In this document: positions 60,222-64,000 of the stretch, piece after piece
Position numbering within the stretch: position 1 is the first letter of the stretch
How the letters are laid out: each line of letters starts with the position of its first letter
Source: Virgibacillus siamensis
Lineage (GTDB): Bacteria; Bacillota; Bacilli; Bacillales; Amphibacillaceae
Reading direction: 5' to 3'
Length of the DNA: 64,000 nucleotides
NCBI RefSeq assembly: GCF_900162695.1
Contig: NZ_FUIH01000006.1
Location: forward strand, 124,001-188,000
Position numbers and translations under genes: made by a program
The notes under the pieces: model-generated
The model's input: the letters and a program-made list of their open reading frames with translations, nothing else
Database searches by the model: none
What the model was told of the DNA's origin: nothing

Positions 60222-60605
60222 ATGAAGGGATTAACAAAATTTTTATTAATTATTGCGGGATCTATTTCATTGGGACTGGGTCTTCTTGGAATTATTCTGC
60301 CACTATTGCCGACGACACCGTTATTGCTTCTCGCGGCAGCATGTTATGTCAGGAGCTCTAAACGGCTGTACGATTGGTTGATTACGAATAAATATTTTGG
60401 TTCCTATATAGAAAATTACCGGCAGGGCAAAGGAATTCCATTAAAAGCGAAAGTGACGGGCGTTACAGTGCTATGGATTACAATGGGATGTTCCATTGTA
60501 TTTGTTATTCCATTGCCAGCAGTAAAGTTGCTCTTGTTCGGTATTGGTGCATTTTTTACATGGTTTATCTTAAAACAAAAAACATTGCATAGATCAGAGA
60601 AATAG
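60222..60605 (+). CDS. YbaN/DUF454-family membrane protein
   Basis: A 127-aa protein with three or four hydrophobic helices; GLLGIILPLLPTTPLLLLAAACYVRSS is the DUF454 signature. Function unknown. An ATG at 60222 lacks a strong ribosome site (GTGTAA nearby), but the family start matches. Leads to the hydrolase gene 25 bases on. Confidence 0.85.
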   Translation: MKGLTKFLLIIAGSISLGLGLLGIILPLLPTTPLLLLAAACYVRSSKRLYDWLITNKYFGSYIENYRQGKGIPLKAKVTGVTVLWITMGCSIVFVIPLPAVKLLLFGIGAFFTWFILKQKTLHRSEK

Positions 60606-60630
60606 GCAACAGAATAGCGGGGTCAGTTTT

Positions 60631-61449
60631 TTGAAGAAGAAACATATAATAAGTACAGCAGTTTTAGTAATGATTTTTATTATGGTTTTTTTGGTGACAG
60701 ATGTGCCAAAAGCAGCAAAATCGGAAAACAAAATCGAAACCCCCACCGTGTTTGTCCATGGATATAAAGGAACGGTCAACTCGTTCGGCAACATGCTGAA
60801 CAGGTTTGAAAACATGTATGGCTGGGGAAATAAGGCAATTGTCTACGATGTATCCCGAACAGGTCACATGACCGTTTATAATCTTGGCAAAGGCAAAAGG
60901 GAATCTGCCTTTGTGCAAGTTATCTTTGAAGATAACCGTGCCAGCATTGAGGATACGTCTGAATGGCTTGCAAAAGTTTTGGCGCATATGAAACGGGTAT
61001 ACCGGATCGATACGGTTAATCTGGTAGGTCATTCCATGGGAGGGCTCGTTTCCGTGAATACGATACAGACATATCAGGATCCCTCTAAATATCCGCGTGT
61101 CGAAAAGCTGATTACGATCGGAAGTCCTTTTGATGGCATATACAGTAAGGAATACTTTCAAATAAATCGTGACCCTGCCACTGTTGATTTGAAGCCGGGG
61201 GCAGGTGCATTGAAGCTGATGCGATTAAATAAAGCAGCTGTTCCTGATAATCTGCAGGTACTAAGTATCGGAAGCACCGGCGATATGGTAGCAATGCCGG
61301 AAAGTGTGCTTGCTATCCGAAAAATCATCAGTCAGGATCAGTTGACAGTTAAAATGATTACAGAAAAAGCGCTTGGCCATAGCGCTTTACATGAAAATGA
61401 AAAAGTTGACAGGATGGTCTATTCGTTCCTGACAGACGGAAACAATTGA
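60631..61449 (+). CDS. alpha/beta hydrolase, DUF915 family
   Basis: A 272-aa protein: an N-terminal helix (~6-24) that may anchor it or serve as signal, then a DUF915 hydrolase fold with PTVFVHGYKGT (oxyanion), nucleophile GHSMGG, SIGSTGDMV (acid) and GHSALHEN (histidine). The family is secreted or anchored in Firmicutes; substrate unknown. Start TTG 60631, GGGG 9 bases upstream. Confidence 0.88.
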   Translation: MKKKHIISTAVLVMIFIMVFLVTDVPKAAKSENKIETPTVFVHGYKGTVNSFGNMLNRFENMYGWGNKAIVYDVSRTGHMTVYNLGKGKRESAFVQVIFEDNRASIEDTSEWLAKVLAHMKRVYRIDTVNLVGHSMGGLVSVNTIQTYQDPSKYPRVEKLITIGSPFDGIYSKEYFQINRDPATVDLKPGAGALKLMRLNKAAVPDNLQVLSIGSTGDMVAMPESVLAIRKIISQDQLTVKMITEKALGHSALHENEKVDRMVYSFLTDGNN

Positions 61450-61478
61450 TTTGACTATTTATAAAAGGATTGGTTTTA

Positions 61479-62396
61479 GTGGTAAATTATCATCATGTGT
61501 ATGATCAATTAATTGCAATTACATCAGAGAAAAATGTGATGGTTGATGAACACCTGAAAAATCATACGTATACACGATTAGGCGGCAAGGCTGACTTGTT
61601 TGTTACGCCGGAAACATATGAACAGGTGCAGGAGATTGTGAAGTTATCCAACAGGGAGGATATACCTTTTACACTTCTCGGAAACGGATCCAATCTGATT
61701 GTAAAAGACGGTGGAATCCGGGGAATTGTTTTGAACCTGAAACAGCTGACAGACCTATCTGCAGATGGAACGGTACTTGTAGCACAGAGCGGCGCAAGAA
61801 TTATTGATGCCTCGAGACGTGCGTTATCAATGTCGTTAACCGGACTCGAATTCGCCTGTGGAATACCCGGTTCGGTCGGCGGGGCTTTATTTATGAATGC
61901 CGGTGCATACGGCGGGGAAATCAAGGATGTGCTGGAAAGTACAATTGTTGTGGACCGAAAAGGGAATCTCCTGAATCTTTCCGCCAGTGAACTCGATTTA
62001 GAATACCGTTCCAGTAATATTCCGGATAACGGCTATATTGTTTTGGAAGCGACATTTTCGATGAAACACGGCGATTATAAAGAAATTAAAGCTATTATGG
62101 ATGATCTGACGTTCAAACGCGAATCCAAGCAGCCGCTTGAATATCCATCCTGTGGAAGTGTTTTTAAACGTCCACCAGGATATTTTGCCGGAAAACTGAT
62201 TCAGGACAGTGGTCTTCAGGGAAAACAATTGGGCGGTGCGCAAGTATCACAGAAACATGCCGGATTTATCGTAAACAAGGATGAAGCTACGGCAGATGAA
62301 TATATCGGGCTGATTCATTTTGTACAGGACACAGTCAAAGAAAAATTTGGTGTCAAGCTTGAACGTGAAGTTAAAATAATTGGAGACGATCTTTAA
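61479..62396 (+). CDS. murB: UDP-N-acetylenolpyruvoylglucosamine reductase
   Basis: A 305-aa FAD enzyme, type II MurB by its length. YTRLGGKADL, LLGNGSNLIVKDGGI, GLEFACGIPGSVGGALFMNAGAYGGEI (FAD) and SCGSVFKRPPGYFAGKLIQDSGLQG (with the catalytic serine of the SCGS loop) are present. It makes UDP-MurNAc for the wall. GTG 61479 is 9 bases after AAAGGA; TTG 61470 is too close to that site. Confidence 0.94.
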   Translation: MVNYHHVYDQLIAITSEKNVMVDEHLKNHTYTRLGGKADLFVTPETYEQVQEIVKLSNREDIPFTLLGNGSNLIVKDGGIRGIVLNLKQLTDLSADGTVLVAQSGARIIDASRRALSMSLTGLEFACGIPGSVGGALFMNAGAYGGEIKDVLESTIVVDRKGNLLNLSASELDLEYRSSNIPDNGYIVLEATFSMKHGDYKEIKAIMDDLTFKRESKQPLEYPSCGSVFKRPPGYFAGKLIQDSGLQGKQLGGAQVSQKHAGFIVNKDEATADEYIGLIHFVQDTVKEKFGVKLEREVKIIGDDL

Positions 62397-62415
62397 TAAC
62401 TTTGATAAAACTTGA

Positions 62416-62460
62416 AATGGTACCCCTTTGGCAGCCAATTGGCCAAAGGGGTATTTTATG
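62416..62460 (+). terminator. terminator of murB
   Basis: TACCCCTTTGG and CCAAAGGGGTA form an 11-bp perfect stem around an 11-nt loop, followed by TTTTA. Confidence 0.9.
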
Positions 62461-62576
62461 GTAACTGTTTTTCTCATAATTGGTTACCTGACTTATATGC
62501 AGCTGGATAATTGTGCTAAAATTATAAAAGCGGAAAATGTGAAAAAGGTAACTAGGAATATTGAGGGGTTGGGGAA

Positions 62577-64000
62577 ATGATACTGAAAAAATGGTTACGT
62601 TGGATGCTGATCTCGTTATCGGCGCTAATATTGTTAAGCGGCTGTGCAAATTCAGAAGAGTCTGCTGACAAGACAAATCAGTCAGGGATAAAGAATGGTG
62701 AATCCGATACTAAGGAGGCAAATTCTGAAAAGCAGCAGCCTATGTCTTCTACCGGTCAGCCGATTGAATTATCCTCCTATGCAAAAGAAATCGGAGCAAC
62801 ACTCTCAAACCCGGAGAGCAAGGAATTCGCTGTTCAATCATCTTTTATGCTGGAAGGAGTAATAGAGGAGGTATCCGGGCTGAATGACCGCTTTATTTGG
62901 GTGGAATTATACGGTCCACAAGGCGGGGAGTTTACCTATTATGTACCGGTTAAGGACGGAAAATTCAGTGAGAAGATTAAGCTGTTTGAGGGGAAGGGGG
63001 AATATGACATTACAGTACGCTTGCCCGATAAAAGTCAGGACAATCATTTTTATGAGATGACATCATTTCAGGTTGAAAATGAAAGTTCAAAAACGACCCG
63101 TGATATATTCATTGGGCGTAAAGCGTTGGAAAACGGGCTGACCATAACACAGCCTGCGAGCGGTTTGACGGAAACGGAAGGCTTTTTACATCTGGAAGGA
63201 ACAATTGACAATACGTTTAACGGAAAGAATTTAATGGTTAAAGGTGAAAAAGGGTCGGAGTCATGGAAATTGCTTGTCCCCGTTAAAAATGGCGGTTTTG
63301 AAACAGAAATTCCTTTGCATTACGGCGGGGGAAAGCATAAAGTAACCGTTATGGTACCTGATCCGAATCGTGAAAATTATTATTTGGAAGCTGCTAAGCT
63401 ATTCGCAAAAAATACTTCGTCAGCAAAAACAGAGCCGATAAAATTTTATCGGGCATACCATGAAAATGAATTCCAGCTTGATTATCCGAAAGCAGGAGGG
63501 AAGCAAGCAGACAGCACTTTTCGAATTGCCGGCACGTATGATTCAAGTGTGTCCGATAATAAAAAAATAGAGCAAGTGATTGTAACGACGAAAAAGGGTG
63601 ACCTTGAAGCAAGTTACCTTGTTCCCGCAGCTAATGGTAAATTTGAAGGACAATTCTGGCTGCGGTTTGGTCCGGGGGAATATGAAGTAACTGTCAATAT
63701 CCCGACTGATCCTGGTGCATACAAGTCTTATTTCAGATATACCGGCATAGCAAGTTTTACCGTAAAAAGTAATGCGAAAGATAAACGTGAATTGCTGCCG
63801 TCCAGGGGAATTCAATCTGACTCGCAAAACATAAAAGATCTTGCTGCAAACTTAACAAAAAGGGTGAAAAGTGAACGAAAGCAGGCCAAGGCCATCTATG
63901 ATTATGTGGCAAAAAATATCACCTATGATGTTGGGAAACTGGAAAATGATTTATTTAAGCTGAGTGACAGTGCATTAAAAACGTTAAAAACAAAAAGCGG
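62577..64000 (+). CDS. transglutaminase-domain lipoprotein, truncated by the window end
   Basis: An open frame without stop to the window edge, at least 474 residues. It starts ATG 62577 after GAGGGG and TTGGGG sites. The first 23 residues are a lipoprotein signal, lipobox LLSGC with C23. Three repeats of about 90 residues follow (LEGVIEEVSG..., LEGTIDNTFN..., IAGTYDSSVS...), each with a strand-rich core ending in (Y/H)(D/K)(I/V)TV.(L/V/I)P: beta-sandwich modules. After them ANLTKRVKSERKQAKAIYDYV and AKNITYDVGKL begin a transglutaminase-like domain, whose catalytic Cys-His-Asp lie beyond the window. Such proteins act at the cell surface. Confidence 0.85.
   Translation, partial: MILKKWLRWMLISLSALILLSGCANSEESADKTNQSGIKNGESDTKEANSEKQQPMSSTGQPIELSSYAKEIGATLSNPESKEFAVQSSFMLEGVIEEVSGLNDRFIWVELYGPQGGEFTYYVPVKDGKFSEKIKLFEGKGEYDITVRLPDKSQDNHFYEMTSFQVENESSKTTRDIFIGRKALENGLTITQPASGLTETEGFLHLEGTIDNTFNGKNLMVKGEKGSESWKLLVPVKNGGFETEIPLHYGGGKHKVTVMVPDPNRENYYLEAAKLFAKNTSSAKTEPIKFYRAYHENEFQLDYPKAGGKQADSTFRIAGTYDSSVSDNKKIEQVIVTTKKGDLEASYLVPAANGKFEGQFWLRFGPGEYEVTVNIPTDPGAYKSYFRYTGIASFTVKSNAKDKRELLPSRGIQSDSQNIKDLAANLTKRVKSERKQAKAIYDYVAKNITYDVGKLENDLFKLSDSALKTLKTKS

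Overview
The window is a 64-kb chromosomal segment of a Gram-positive, low-to-moderate GC member of the Bacillaceae. The evidence is the Bacillus-type LipM octanoyltransferase, HisZ with a PHP-type histidinol phosphatase, a trp operon led by tandem Trp T-boxes, a YclNOPQ-type siderophore importer, a YtrA-type GntR regulator, lipoproteins with lipoboxes, and strong AGGAGG ribosome binding sites with many TTG and GTG starts. The genus cannot be fixed from sequence alone. No phage, integrase, transposase, rRNA or tRNA gene was seen; most of the window looks like core metabolism.

Layout. 1-1.2 kb: the 3' end of a nagZ-like gene and a small two-gene unit with a nucleotidyltransferase (possible toxin-antitoxin). 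1.2-4.7 kb: a small membrane protein, then selD-mnmH-metallophosphoesterase for 2-selenouridine in tRNA. 4.8-8.1 kb: a ytr-like operon (GntR regulator, ABC ATPase, membrane subunit, anchored protein) behind three matched operators. 8.2-10.2 kb: lipM-lipA behind a complete TPP riboswitch. 10.4-17.3 kb: trpEDCFBA behind two T-boxes. 17.4-25.3 kb: ddl, a nitroreductase, an FNR-boxed cupin, a nucleoside deaminase, an ABC-F protein with a structured leader, a fructosamine kinase, a membrane protein and glycerate kinase. 25.7-29.3 kb: fruRKA. 29.4-35.7 kb: small enzymes including tag and a rhodanese. 35.9-38.6 kb: a second ABC-F gene with a leader peptide and attenuator. 38.7-46.6 kb: aldo/keto reductase, GNAT, RsgA paralog, TetR-HD pair, fni, MBL hydrolase, FrnE-like DsbA. 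46.9-50.6 kb: Fur-boxed yclNOPQ. 50.8 kb: SurA-like lipoprotein. 51.6-60.1 kb: hisZGDBHAF(IE)C with divergent hisJ. 60.2-64 kb: YbaN family, DUF915 hydrolase, murB, and the start of a transglutaminase-domain lipoprotein that runs off the window.

Two signals stand out. First, a complete TPP riboswitch with terminator and antiterminator controls lipoate genes, not thiamine genes. Second, eight intergenic loci carry short tandem repeats with a period of almost exactly 21 bp (20 at one locus). Their units differ from locus to locus, except that two loci are inverted near-copies differing by exactly one unit. Regulation by RNA leaders (TPP, two T-boxes, two ABC-F leaders) is unusually dense here.
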